This document shows positions 27,496 through 35,654 of a DNA stretch of 64,000 nt, one piece after another (position 1 is the first letter of the stretch; every line of letters begins with the position of its first letter). This DNA is from Alphaproteobacteria bacterium (lineage in GTDB: Bacteria; Pseudomonadota; Alphaproteobacteria; Acetobacterales; Acetobacteraceae), in assembly GCA_020850755.1 (NCBI GenBank), contig JADZEB010000018.1, positions 234,649 through 298,648 of the forward strand, written 5' to 3'. Under the pieces are notes generated by a model, which made no database searches, was not told the origin of the DNA, and worked only from the letters and a program-made list of their open reading frames with translations. Position numbers and translations under genes: made by a program.

Positions 27496-28851
27496 GTGAT
27501 CAAGCGCTTCCTGCCCCGCACCTTCCTGGGCCGCAGCCTGCTGATCATCGTCATGCCGCTGATCCTGCTGCAGGCGGTGGCCTTCTACCTGTTCTACGGC
27601 CGGCACTGGGACCTGATATCGCGCCGGCTGGCCGGCGGTGTCGCGGGTGAGCTGTCCGTCATCACCGAGCTGCTGCGCCGCATCCCGCCCGCCGATGCCG
27701 ACATCTGGGTGCTGACCGAGACGGGCCAGCGCTTCGACCTCCTGCTGCGCCTCGATCGCGGCGCGAGCCTGCCCGCGGCCGCCACCTCGCGCGGCGATAT
27801 CTGGTCGCTTTCGGACGAGGAACTGTCGGACGCGATCGCCGAACGCGTGCGCCGGCCCTTCGTCACCGACTGGCAGGGCGATCCGCGCTATGTGCTGGTG
27901 CAGATCGACCTCGGCCACGGCGTCTTGCATGTCGGCATCCCGCGCAAGCGGCTTACCACCGCTACCGTCACCGTGTTCGTGCTCTGGGTGCTGGGCAGCG
28001 CCATGCTGCTGTTCGGCATCGCCACCCTGTTCATGCGCAACCAGGTCAAGCCGATCCGCCGCCTGGCTGCTGCCGCCGAGAGTTTCGGCAAGGGGCTCGA
28101 TGTCGCGCCGTTGACGCCGCAGGGCGCCTCCGAGGTGCGCCAGGCCGCCGCTGCCTTCAACGTGATGCGCGCGCGGGTGCAGCGCTTCCTCGCCCAGCGC
28201 ACCGAGATGCTGGCCGGCGTCAGCCACGATCTGCGCACGCCGCTGACGCGGCTGCGCCTCGCGCTCGCCATGCTGCCCAAGGACAGCGGCGCCGCCCAGC
28301 AGGAGGTGGCGGAGATGACCGCCGACCTCGAGGAGATGGAGCGGATGATCGAGGGCTACCTCGCCTTCGCCCGCGGCGAGGGGGCCGAGGCGCCGGCGCC
28401 GCAGGATCTCGCCGCCCTGCTCGCCGATGTGGCGGGCCGGCTGGACCGCAACGGGGGCGGGCCGCGCCTCGATCTGTCGGCGCCGGGGCCGCTCGTGCTG
28501 TCGGTGCGGGGCGATGCGATCCGCCGCTGCATCACCAACGTGATCGAGAATGCGCGCCGGCATGCGCGCGGCAAGGTGGCGGTGGCGCTGCGCCGCGTGC
28601 CGGGGCAGAGCGGGGGCAGTATCGCCGAGCTGCTGGTCGATGATGACGGGCCGGGCATTGCGCCCGAGCAGCGCGAGGCGGCCTTCCGCCCCTTCACGCG
28701 GCTGGTGCAGGCGGGCGGGGAGGCGGCGCCGGGCGGGATCGGGCTCGGGCTGACGATCGCGCGCGACATCGCGCGCGCCCATGGCGGGGATGTGCTGCTG
28801 GAGGATGGCGCGCTGGGCGGCCTGCGTGTGCGCATCCGCCTGCCGGTGTGA
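27496..28851 (+). CDS. HAMP-domain sensor histidine kinase (EnvZ-like)
   Basis: The 451-residue protein starts at a GTG. It has a first transmembrane helix (LLIIVMPLILLQAVAFYLFY), a periplasmic sensor of about 130 residues and a second helix (VTVFVLWVLGSAMLLFGIAT). A HAMP linker (QVKPIRRLAAAAESFGKG) and the phospho-accepting box LAGVSHDLRTPLTRLRL follow. The ATPase has its N box (NVIENARRHA), DDDGPGIAPEQ and GGIGLGLTIARDIARAHGG. All catalytic boxes are intact. It phosphorylates the response regulator encoded just upstream. Transcription probably ends at the hairpin at 28901. Confidence 0.95.
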   Translation: MIKRFLPRTFLGRSLLIIVMPLILLQAVAFYLFYGRHWDLISRRLAGGVAGELSVITELLRRIPPADADIWVLTETGQRFDLLLRLDRGASLPAAATSRGDIWSLSDEELSDAIAERVRRPFVTDWQGDPRYVLVQIDLGHGVLHVGIPRKRLTTATVTVFVLWVLGSAMLLFGIATLFMRNQVKPIRRLAAAAESFGKGLDVAPLTPQGASEVRQAAAAFNVMRARVQRFLAQRTEMLAGVSHDLRTPLTRLRLALAMLPKDSGAAQQEVAEMTADLEEMERMIEGYLAFARGEGAEAPAPQDLAALLADVAGRLDRNGGGPRLDLSAPGPLVLSVRGDAIRRCITNVIENARRHARGKVAVALRRVPGQSGGSIAELLVDDDGPGIAPEQREAAFRPFTRLVQAGGEAAPGGIGLGLTIARDIARAHGGDVLLEDGALGGLRVRIRLPV

Positions 28852-28900
28852 GGGGGCGGGCGGGCGGGCGGCGTCGCGCAGGACGGCGCGCAAACGAAAA

Positions 28901-28924
28901 GGGCCGGTCCCGATGGACCGGCCC
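28901..28924. terminator. bidirectional terminator between kinase and phasin genes
   Basis: A perfect 10-bp stem, GGGCCGGTCC (28901-28910) and GGACCGGCCC (28915-28924), closes on the loop CGAT. AAAA precedes it and CGTTCC follows, so it can serve the plus-strand kinase gene and, less well, the minus-strand phasin gene. Confidence 0.75.
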
Positions 28925-28973
28925 CGTTCCGTCTCTCGCGCCTGCCCGCGGGCGGGCGCGCGATCGTCTTGCT

Positions 28974-29423
28974 TCAGGCGGCCTTCGGCATGCTGGCCGA
29001 GGCCTTCTCGACCATCACCTTGACCTCGTCGAGCGCCTCGCCGACGCGCTTCTGCAGCAGGCCCACCGTCTCGGCATTGGCCTTCTGGATCATGTCGGCG
29101 ATCTCCTTGAGGTTGGCGACGGCCTTCTCGTAGGAGACCTTGATCAGGTCGGCCTGGCGCGCGGCCTTGACCTGCGGCGCCTCGTTGGTGGTCAGCGCGC
29201 GCAGCGCCTCGCCGGCCTCGGCCATGGCGCCCTGCATGATCTCGAAGTTGCGCCGGGCGATCGCCTGGGCGCCCTCGAGCGCGAGCTTGTTGGCCTGGCT
29301 CAGCACCTCGATGTTGCGGCGATGGGCGGCCATCACGGCGTCCACATCGAAGGCGGGGAACTTGAACTCGCCCATCAGCTTGGCGTAGTCGACGTCGAAG
29401 AAGGTCTCGGGCTTCTTGGCCAT
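28974..29423 (-). CDS. phasin family protein
   Basis: The 149-residue protein is helical and amphipathic. It has the phasin core NIEVLSQANKLALEGAQAIA, RRNFEIMQGAMAEAGEALRA and YEKAVANLKEIADMIQKANA. Phasins coat polyhydroxyalkanoate granules. The ATG at 29423 follows AAGGAA at good spacing. A near-consensus promoter (TTGACG, 17 bp, TATCTT) lies about 105-135 bp upstream with a long palindrome beside it. No PHA synthase is in the window. The regulator gene next to it may or may not control it. Confidence 0.92.
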   Translation of the reverse strand: MAKKPETFFDVDYAKLMGEFKFPAFDVDAVMAAHRRNIEVLSQANKLALEGAQAIARRNFEIMQGAMAEAGEALRALTTNEAPQVKAARQADLIKVSYEKAVANLKEIADMIQKANAETVGLLQKRVGEALDEVKVMVEKASASMPKAA

Positions 29424-29527
29424 GGTGGCGTTCCTTTCGGAAGGGGTTGGGTGTTCGGCTCGTGAACCCGGGCGGAGCGCCCGTCTGGGCGCGCGCCGCA
29501 CGGGCGCATGATCTCGTTACGCCGGGA

Positions 29528-29556
29528 AGATAAGTGCGCTGCTGCGGCGCGTCAAG
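29528..29556 (-). promoter_or_regulatory. sigma-70-type promoter of the phasin gene
   Basis: On the minus strand TTGACG (29556-29551) is followed by a 17-bp spacer and TATCTT (29533-29528). Both boxes are close to consensus, and the direction fits the phasin gene starting at 29423. Confidence 0.7.
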
Positions 29557-29558
29557 GG

Positions 29559-29581
29559 TTTTTTGTGCGACGCACAAAAAA
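29559..29581. promoter_or_regulatory. 23-bp palindrome next to the phasin promoter -35 box
   Basis: TTTTTTGTGC (29559-29568) and GCACAAAAAA (29572-29581) are exact complements around GAC. The site ends three bases upstream of the -35 box. Its TGC-N3-GCA core resembles the TGC-rich sites described for the PHA regulator PhaR. It lacks a trailing T-run on either strand outside the stem, so it is a better operator than terminator. Confidence 0.55.
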
Positions 29582-29622
29582 TCGAGGCCGATCTGGCTAA
29601 TCTGCTGGAAAATATAGTGCGT

Positions 29623-30708
29623 TCAGCCCGACGGCGAGACGAAGGGCTCGTCATCCTCGTCTTGTTGCGTTGCAGCATGATCGGACTCGGTCGCCGCGTC
29701 GCCTGGGCGCCGGGACCCCGCCAATCCGCCCGCCAGACCGCCCGCCAAGCCACCGGCGAATCCCTCCAGCCGGGCGAGCAGCCGCGCCGGCCCCTCGGCG
29801 CGGGCGAGTGCATGGTCGAGCGCGGCCATGGTCGCGGAGAGGTCGGGGCTGTCGTCATGCTGCCAGGCGCGGAAGGCGGCCAGCCACACGCCCAGCAGCC
29901 CCTTGGCCCGGAGCGCGCCCACCGGGCCGGCGGCGGAACTGCCCGCCGCTTCCAGCAGGAAGGCCATGCTTTGCATCGCCACCGGCAGCAGCCCGGCGGC
30001 GGCGAGCGGGTCGGTGCGCAGCGCGCGGGCCACGGCCAGCACCCCGTCGCGGTCCTGGTTCAGGGCATCGAAGCGGCGCATCAGGACATCGAACAGCCGG
30101 TCGCGGATGCTGTCGGCCGGGTCGGGCGGGCCGAGATCGGCGGTGGCGGCGGCATCGGCCAGCGCGGCATGGCGGGCGATGATGTGCCAGCGGCTGGGAA
30201 AGCGCGGGCGCAGCGCGGCGGGATCGAGCCCGGCCTCGGCCGCGACCGCGCGCAGATTGACCGCCCGCCAGCCCGACCGCGCCGCGATTGCCAGCGCGGC
30301 GCCGCAGATTCGGGCATCGGTTCGGGCATCGGTCTCGGTTGGCCCCTGCGCCGGTGCGGCGGCGGGCTCGGTCTCGCTCGGGTCGGGGGTGGGTTCGTCC
30401 GGGCTCATGCTGGCTTCCATGTGGGGGCTCGTGCGCCCGGTTTCAGCCTCCGCGCGAGGGCGGCTGGCGCGCCGCCGCGTGCCGCCGCTGCCCCCCGGCG
30501 CCGCGTCGGCCGGGGCGGCATCCAGGTCGGCAGGGGAAAGCGGCAGGCCGAGGCGGCGTGCCGCCTCCAGCACCGCCTCGATCTGGCGGGCCGGGATGGC
30601 GCCGCGATCGCGCCAGCCCTGCACGCGGGAGGCGTGGCGGTGGCCGAGGGCGCGGGCCATGGCGGACAGGCCGCCGAACAGGGCGATGACATGGTGGATC
30701 GGGATCAT
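29623..30708 (-). CDS. fusion regulator: Cro-like HTH plus TetR-type domain
   Basis: The 361-residue frame joins two parts. Residues 1-62 (HHVIALFGGLSAMARALGHR, RVQGWRDRGAIPARQIEAVL) match the small Cro/CI-like helix-turn-helix that opens with a YdaS-style duplicated start. After a 60-residue Pro/Glu linker, residues about 128-175 form a TetR-type helix-turn-helix (AALAIAARSGWRAVNLRAVA, AEAGLDPAALRPRFPSRWHI). A TetR-like ligand domain then follows to about 320, ending with AGGLAGGLAGGLAG. An internal ATG after the linker could start a TetR protein alone. The start region carries palindromes, suggesting autoregulation. Confidence 0.72.
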   Translation of the reverse strand: MIPIHHVIALFGGLSAMARALGHRHASRVQGWRDRGAIPARQIEAVLEAARRLGLPLSPADLDAAPADAAPGGSGGTRRRASRPRAEAETGRTSPHMEASMSPDEPTPDPSETEPAAAPAQGPTETDARTDARICGAALAIAARSGWRAVNLRAVAAEAGLDPAALRPRFPSRWHIIARHAALADAAATADLGPPDPADSIRDRLFDVLMRRFDALNQDRDGVLAVARALRTDPLAAAGLLPVAMQSMAFLLEAAGSSAAGPVGALRAKGLLGVWLAAFRAWQHDDSPDLSATMAALDHALARAEGPARLLARLEGFAGGLAGGLAGGLAGSRRPGDAATESDHAATQQDEDDEPFVSPSG

Positions 30709-30716
30709 GTGTTCGT

Positions 30717-30770
30717 TTTACATGTAAAGTCGGTGATGCGCAACAGTGGCGGCCGTTGTTTACACGTAAG
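30717..30770. promoter_or_regulatory. two palindromic operators before the fusion regulator
   Basis: TTTACATGTAAA (30717-30728) is a perfect palindrome nine bases from the regulator's start codon. TTTACACGTAAG (30759-30770) is a near copy, with centres 42 bp apart, about four helical turns. This arrangement fits autorepression by a dimeric regulator. The second copy lies 21 bp downstream of the DUF1761 gene end. Confidence 0.6.
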
Positions 30771-30791
30771 ACGCCCTGGCCGGGCCGTCCC

Positions 30792-31214
30792 TCAGCCCGC
30801 CAGCCAGGCCAGCATCGCCCCCTGGATCAACAGCACTCCCAGCCAGTGCCCGCCATCGATCAGCGTCAGGCGCGGCGATGAACTCTGGAAGGCGTGGTTG
30901 GTAAGCAGCGTGCTGGCGACGAAGCCGAGCCACAACAGCACGCCCGCCAGCATGCCGCCCCCGACCGTCAGCGGCGCGCCGGACATATGGCCGCGCAGGC
31001 TGGCGAACACCCAGGCCATCACGAGCTGGCACAGGAACGAGATCGGGAAGGGCGCCCAGCTCGGCCCCCAGGCGCTGCGGGCGCGGATGTCGGCCGCAGT
31101 CTTGCCGAGCGCGGCCATCCACTGCGTGCCGAGCGCCATGTACCAGATCGCGCCAAAGAGATAGCTCGGCACGGCCATGCCGAGCAGGACGGTGAGGCTG
31201 GCGGCGGAGGTCAT
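30792..31214 (-). CDS. DUF1761 family membrane protein
   Basis: The 140-residue protein has four hydrophobic segments (LTVLLGMAVPSYLFGAIWYM, FPISFLCQLVMAWVFASL, GGGMLAGVLLWLGFVASTLL, WLGVLLIQGAMLAWLAG) and the DUF1761 motifs near GAIWYMALGTQWMAALGK and LTNHAFQSS. The function of the family is unknown. It is upstream of the fusion-regulator gene on the same strand, with the palindromes in between, and 405 bp downstream of proC. Confidence 0.88.
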   Translation of the reverse strand: MTSAASLTVLLGMAVPSYLFGAIWYMALGTQWMAALGKTAADIRARSAWGPSWAPFPISFLCQLVMAWVFASLRGHMSGAPLTVGGGMLAGVLLWLGFVASTLLTNHAFQSSSPRLTLIDGGHWLGVLLIQGAMLAWLAG

Positions 31215-31331
31215 GGGCGCGGGCTCCTTCGGGGCAGGCTGGCGCCGTTACGGCCACGCAACACTATCCCATTCCAAGCCCGCGGGGCCAGCGGCGCGGC
31301 GGCGGCGGCGCGCATCCATCGCCAGTCCATC

Positions 31332-31409
31332 GCGTGGCAGTCCCGCGCGTGGCAGTCCCGCCGGCGCAGGGCAGGCGGCGCAGGGCAGGCGGCGCAGGGC
31401 AGGCGGCGC
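31332..31409. repeat. 15-bp and 14-bp tandem repeats
   Basis: Two copies of gcgtggcagtcccgc (31332-31361) are followed directly by three copies of cggcgcagggcagg and a partial fourth (31362-31409). They lie in the 405-bp gap between proC and the DUF1761 gene, which holds no recognisable gene. Confidence 0.88.
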
Positions 31410-31510
31410 GACGCGGCACTCTGGCCGGTCCTGTCCTGGCTGAGGTCGCGACCCTGGCATGGCGGCCGCCCGCCGCTGCGCGGTCGGCGTGGTGCGGTCC
31501 CTTCGCCGCA

Positions 31511-31594
31511 GTGCCGCTCGTCGCCGTGCCGCTCGTCGCCGTGCCGCTCGTCGCCGTGCCGCTCGCCGAGGTGCCGTTCGTCGCGGTGCTGCGG
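31511..31594. repeat. 15-bp tandem repeat, five copies and a partial
   Basis: The unit gtgccgctcgtcgcc starts at 31511, 31526 and 31541 unchanged, then with changes at 31556 and 31571, and a partial at 31586. It ends about 25 bp from the end of proC. Confidence 0.9.
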
Positions 31595-31619
31595 CCCGCA
31601 GGCGCGCCGGCTGAGCGGC

Positions 31620-32450
<831 letters not shown>

Positions 32451-32588
32451 GGCGCTTCTCCGCGAGACTTGTGTGATGCGCGCCTGGGCGCGCGTTCGAG
32501 GCGCCAACGCATCGGGCCAAAGCCGCGCCCTGTCAACGCCCGAAGGGCGCGGGCCGGCGGCGGGGGCGGGTGGATCGCGGCGGGCGGA

Positions 32589-33092
32589 TCAGGCCTCGCC
32601 CACGCACTCCAGCATGGCCGAAGCCAGCGCGTCATGCGGCGCCTTGCCGCCCCAGAGCACGAACTGGAAGGCGGGATAGAAGCGTTCGCACTCGGTCAGC
32701 GCGATATCGACCAGATCCTCCAGGCTCTCGACCGAGGCCCCGCGTGCCCCGCGCAGCAGCATCGAGTGGCGGAAGACCGGCACCTGCTCCTCGCTCCAGA
32801 GGCCGAAATGGCCGAGCCAGAGCTTCTCGTTGGCCACCGACAGCAGTTCGTAGATGGCGGCGCGGCGGTTGCCCGGCACCTTGATGTCGAGCGCGCAGGA
32901 GAAATGCATCGCCGAGATCTCGCCGCACCAGGAGAAGAACAGCGAGTAGTCGCACCATTTGCCCGGCACCTCGACGGCCATCTCCTCGTCGGAGCGGCGG
33001 TCGAAGGCCCATTCGTTGGCGGCGACGATCTGCTCGACGATGTCGAGCGGATTGCCGGTCCGCTCGGCCTTGTAGGTTTCTACGCTGGGCAT
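32589..33092 (-). CDS. YbjN domain-containing protein
   Basis: The 167-residue protein matches the YbjN family seen beside proC in alphaproteobacteria: NPLDIVEQIVAANEWAFDRR, WCDYSLFFSWCGEISAMHFS, NEKLWLGHFGLWSEEQVPVF and RHSMLL. The fold resembles type III secretion chaperones. The function is unknown, with a motility or stress role reported for E. coli YbjN. The start at 33092 is the ATG that gives the conserved MPSVETYKAERTGNPLDIVE. A strong hairpin lies about 80-120 bp upstream. Confidence 0.9.
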   Translation of the reverse strand: MPSVETYKAERTGNPLDIVEQIVAANEWAFDRRSDEEMAVEVPGKWCDYSLFFSWCGEISAMHFSCALDIKVPGNRRAAIYELLSVANEKLWLGHFGLWSEEQVPVFRHSMLLRGARGASVESLEDLVDIALTECERFYPAFQFVLWGGKAPHDALASAMLECVGEA

Positions 33093-33451
33093 GGGCCGGC
33101 TGGCCTCCCCCCTGGCGGGCCTGCCATGCGTCGGCAGATCCCGGACTGGTGCTGTCCTGGCGGGCCCCGGCGCTGGCGCCGCCGCACCGTTCCGTAGGGT
33201 GCGGCGCCAGCCTGCGGGCGACATCTAGTGGTGATCAGCCGCAGGCCCCACCACGGCTAGGTTGCCAAACCGCGACTCGCGCCGCAAGGCCATATCGCAC
33301 CGAATCAAGCGCTTCGCGCGGATTTCATGAGCCTGTGACTCAGCTGCCGCGCGGAAGGGGGTGAGGCGCCTCGATTCCTGTGGATAAGCCGGCGAACAGG
33401 CCGCTTCCGGGCCGAAAACTGGGGATAAGAGGACGCGCCGGCGCGGCGCGA
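33093..33451. other. structured intergenic region with DnaA-box-like sites
   Basis: No gene is visible in these 359 bp. GCTGGCGCCGCCGCACC (33172-33188) pairs with GGGTGCGGCGCCAGC (33197-33211). GCCTGCGG (33210) pairs with CCGCAGGC (33239). TGTGGATAA at 33379-33387 is an exact DnaA box, and TGGGGATAA at 33420-33428 differs by one base; both are in the same orientation. This could be regulatory or origin-like; no AT-rich unwinding element is obvious. Confidence 0.5.
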
Positions 33452-33718
33452 TCAGTCGCCGGCCTGGCCGTCCGGCGCGGCGAGCCGCGCCTCCAGCTCG
33501 GCCAGCCGGGCGGCGAGCTTCTCCTGCTCGGCCCGCGCGCGGGCGGCCATCTCGCGCACCGCCTCGAACTCCTCGCGCGGGACAAGCTGAAGCCGCGCGA
33601 CGCAGGCATCGACGCGGGCCTGCACCATCGCGGCCAGCTCGCGCCGCAGGCCGGCCAGCGCCGACAGGGCGCCGCCGGCCACCCCGGCCATGTCATCACG
33701 CAACCTGTCGCCTGCCAT
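33452..33718 (-). CDS. ubiK: UbiK-family accessory factor (BMFP domain, YqiC-like)
   Basis: The 88-residue protein has an amphipathic N-terminal helix (MAGDRLRDDMAGVAGGALSA) and a C-terminal coiled coil (VPREEFEAVREMAARARAEQ then EKLAARLAELEARL). That is the layout of UbiK/YqiC, a trimeric factor that helps ubiquinone biosynthesis and binds membranes. The start at 33718 is chosen by this homology; the frame is open further upstream. It is divergent from hldD. Confidence 0.88.
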   Translation of the reverse strand: MAGDRLRDDMAGVAGGALSALAGLRRELAAMVQARVDACVARLQLVPREEFEAVREMAARARAEQEKLAARLAELEARLAAPDGQAGD

Positions 33719-33886
33719 CTGTCCTGCTCCGTCCGTGCGGCAAGGTTCCCGCGCGTGCAGCCTGCGCCGGCACGGGGGCGGGGCGCAAGCGGCGATCGCG
33801 CTTGGGAAGCGGCGTTCGTGGCAGGCGGATTGCAGAGGGACGCCAACCTTCCTATAAGCGCGCGCGGGGGAGTATGGCACTGCGCG

Positions 33887-33920
33887 CGGCCAACTGCGCC
33901 TTGCGGCCAACTGCGCCTTG
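33887..33920. repeat. 17-bp direct repeat before hldD
   Basis: The unit cggccaactgcgccttg occurs twice in tandem (33887-33903 and 33904-33920), ending 15 bp before the hldD start codon, next to its ribosome-binding site GGAG. Confidence 0.9.
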
Positions 33921-33935
33921 CGGAGCGGAACGCGA

Positions 33936-34922
33936 ATGATCCTCGTCACCGGCGGTGCCGGCTTCATCGGCTCGAACATCGTTGCCGCGCTGTGCGCGCG
34001 CGGCAATGACGAGGTCGTGGTCTGCGACCGGCTCGGCGACGAGAACAAGTGGCGCAACCTGGCCAAGCACCCGATCGCGGACTTCGTGCTGCCCGAGCAG
34101 CTCGATGCCTACCTCACCGGCCGGCAGCGCCGCTTCGAGGCGGTGATCCACATGGGCGCGATCTCGGCCACGACCGAGCGCGACGGCGACCTTATCATAC
34201 GCAACAACTTCCAGGCCTCGCTGCGGTTGTGGGAATGGTGCGCTCTCACCCATACGCGGTTCATCTACGCCTCCTCGGCCGCGACCTATGGCGACGGCAC
34301 CTACGGCTTCGGCGACGATCCGCGCCCCGAGATGCTGGCGCGCCTCAAGCCGATGAACCTCTATGGCTGGTCGAAGCACCTGTTCGACCGGCGCGCGATC
34401 CAGCTTGTCTCGCGCGACCGGCCGCGCCCGCCGCAATGGGCCGGCCTCAAATTCTTCAACGTCTATGGCCCGAACGAGTACCACAAGGGCGCGATGATCT
34501 CGGTGGTGAAGCGCAAGTTCGACGAGATCGCGCGCGGCGAGCCGGCGCGCCTCTATCGCAGCTACCGCAAGGATGTCGCGGACGGGGAGCAGCAGCGCGA
34601 CTTCATCTGGGTGGATGACTGCGTCGATGTGGTGCTGTGGCTGCTCGACAATCCGAAGGTGCAGGGCATCTACAATTGCGGCACCGGGCGTGCGCGCAGC
34701 TATGTCGATCTGGTGCGCGCGATCTATGCCGCGATGCGCCGGCGCCCGCGCATCGAGTATGTCGCCATGCCGGTGGAACTGCGCGGCCAGTACCAGTACT
34801 TCACCGAGGCGCGCATGCAGCGGCTGCGCGATGCCGGCTACAAGCGCAACTTCACCTCGCTCGAGGATGGCATCGCCGCCTATGTGCGCGACTATCTGAT
34901 GAAGCCCGATCCCTATCGCTGA
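33936..34922 (+). CDS. hldD: ADP-glyceromanno-heptose 6-epimerase
   Basis: This step makes ADP-L-glycero-D-manno-heptose for the LPS inner core (also called rfaD). The product of about 328 residues has MILVTGGAGFIGSNIVAALC, the SSAATYG serine, the catalytic pair in YGWSKHLFD and the family marker VYGPNEYHKGAMISVV. ATG 33936 is preceded by GGAG; a TTG six codons upstream is unlikely. No other LPS gene is adjacent, apart from the GT39 gene 1.8 kb downstream. Confidence 0.95.
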   Translation: MILVTGGAGFIGSNIVAALCARGNDEVVVCDRLGDENKWRNLAKHPIADFVLPEQLDAYLTGRQRRFEAVIHMGAISATTERDGDLIIRNNFQASLRLWEWCALTHTRFIYASSAATYGDGTYGFGDDPRPEMLARLKPMNLYGWSKHLFDRRAIQLVSRDRPRPPQWAGLKFFNVYGPNEYHKGAMISVVKRKFDEIARGEPARLYRSYRKDVADGEQQRDFIWVDDCVDVVLWLLDNPKVQGIYNCGTGRARSYVDLVRAIYAAMRRRPRIEYVAMPVELRGQYQYFTEARMQRLRDAGYKRNFTSLEDGIAAYVRDYLMKPDPYR

Positions 34923-34924
34923 GG

Positions 34925-34978
34925 GCGCGCCACGCCCCTGCGCGCCTCAGCGCGCGCCACGCCCCTGCGCGCCTCAGC
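34925..34978. repeat. 27-bp tandem duplication at the end of the MarR gene
   Basis: A 27-bp period, containing CACGCCCCTGCGCGCCTCA, is duplicated between the ends of the convergent hldD and MarR genes. The TCA at 34974-34976 in the second copy is the MarR stop codon; the first copy (TCA at 34947-34949) preserves an identical stop. Confidence 0.88.
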
Positions 34979-35492
34979 GCGCGCCGCGCCGCGCCGGCGG
35001 GGCGCCGGCGCCGTGGCCGAGCAGATAGGCGTGGCCGTCGACATCGGCCAGCATGAACAGAACGCGGCGGAAGCCTTCCACCGCCTGGGCACCGGCCTCG
35101 CGATAGGCGCGCGCCAGCGTCTGGCGCTGTGCCTCGAAAAGCTGCTTCTCCAGCGCCTCGCCCGCGGCCGACAGGGCAAGGCAGCGCTGGCGCCGGTCGG
35201 TGGTGCCCGGACGCTGGAGCACGAAACCCTTCGCGACCAGTTCCTTGAGCACGCGCGAGAGCGACTGCTTGGTGATGCGCAGGATGCCAAGCAGCGCCGA
35301 GACGGTCATGTTCGGGTTGCGCCCGACGAAATAGAGCACGCGGTGATGGGCCCGCCCGAAGCCCAGAGGCCGCAGCACGGAATCGGGGCCGGCGGTGAAG
35401 CCGCGATAGCCGAAATAGAGCAGCTCCATGCCCTGGCGGATCTCCTCCTCGCGCAGGAACAGGAGCGGGTTCGATGGGCGCGGCTCGGGCAT
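34974..35492 (-). CDS. MarR-family regulator, PetP-like
   Basis: The 172-residue protein has an N-terminal dimer helix (LLFLREEEIRQGMELLYFGY) and GFGRAHHRVLYFVGRNPNMT. The recognition helix region is LLGILRITKQSLSRVLKELV, and the wing has PGTTDRRQRCLALS. The order and spacing match the PetP branch of MarR proteins, and pairing with ilvE is frequent in alphaproteobacteria. The ATG at 35492 gives the MPEPRPSNPLLFL start. An inverted repeat 49 bp upstream probably mediates autoregulation and may also act on ilvE. Confidence 0.9.
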   Translation of the reverse strand: MPEPRPSNPLLFLREEEIRQGMELLYFGYRGFTAGPDSVLRPLGFGRAHHRVLYFVGRNPNMTVSALLGILRITKQSLSRVLKELVAKGFVLQRPGTTDRRQRCLALSAAGEALEKQLFEAQRQTLARAYREAGAQAVEGFRRVLFMLADVDGHAYLLGHGAGAPPARRGAR

Positions 35493-35540
35493 GGCGGTGC
35501 CTCGTGGCTGGACGCGGCGGCGAGGAGCGATAATCCGTAA

Positions 35541-35597
35541 CCGACTGGTCGGCAATATGGCAGTGATGTTGACTTATATGCGGGCGCTCCGTAGCCT
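35541..35597. promoter_or_regulatory. divergent MarR/ilvE control region
   Basis: CCGAC-TG-GTCGG (35541-35552) is an inverted repeat between the two starts. For ilvE, TTGACT (35569-35574), a 17-bp gap and TAGCCT (35592-35597) form a plausible promoter. On the other strand the inverted repeat lies between a TTGCCG and a TTATCG at 16-bp spacing, suiting repression of the MarR gene. Confidence 0.45.
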
Positions 35598-35654
35598 GTC
35601 CACAAGCAAGCGGCTATCCTTCAGCCAATCAACTGCCAGCGGGAGAACACGCCA

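Noticed and set aside
26407..29577. 1056-residue minus-strand open frame opposite the two-component system
   Set aside because: It is antisense to the response regulator and kinase, whose motifs are intact on the plus strand.
29559..29581. palindrome as a transcription terminator
   Set aside because: The A and T runs are inside the stem and no T-run follows it on either strand. The site lies directly upstream of a promoter, so an operator is more likely.
33379..33428. chromosomal origin of replication
   Set aside because: Two DnaA-like boxes alone are not enough. No AT-rich unwinding element, further boxes or usual origin neighbours were seen, so it is reported only as a candidate site.
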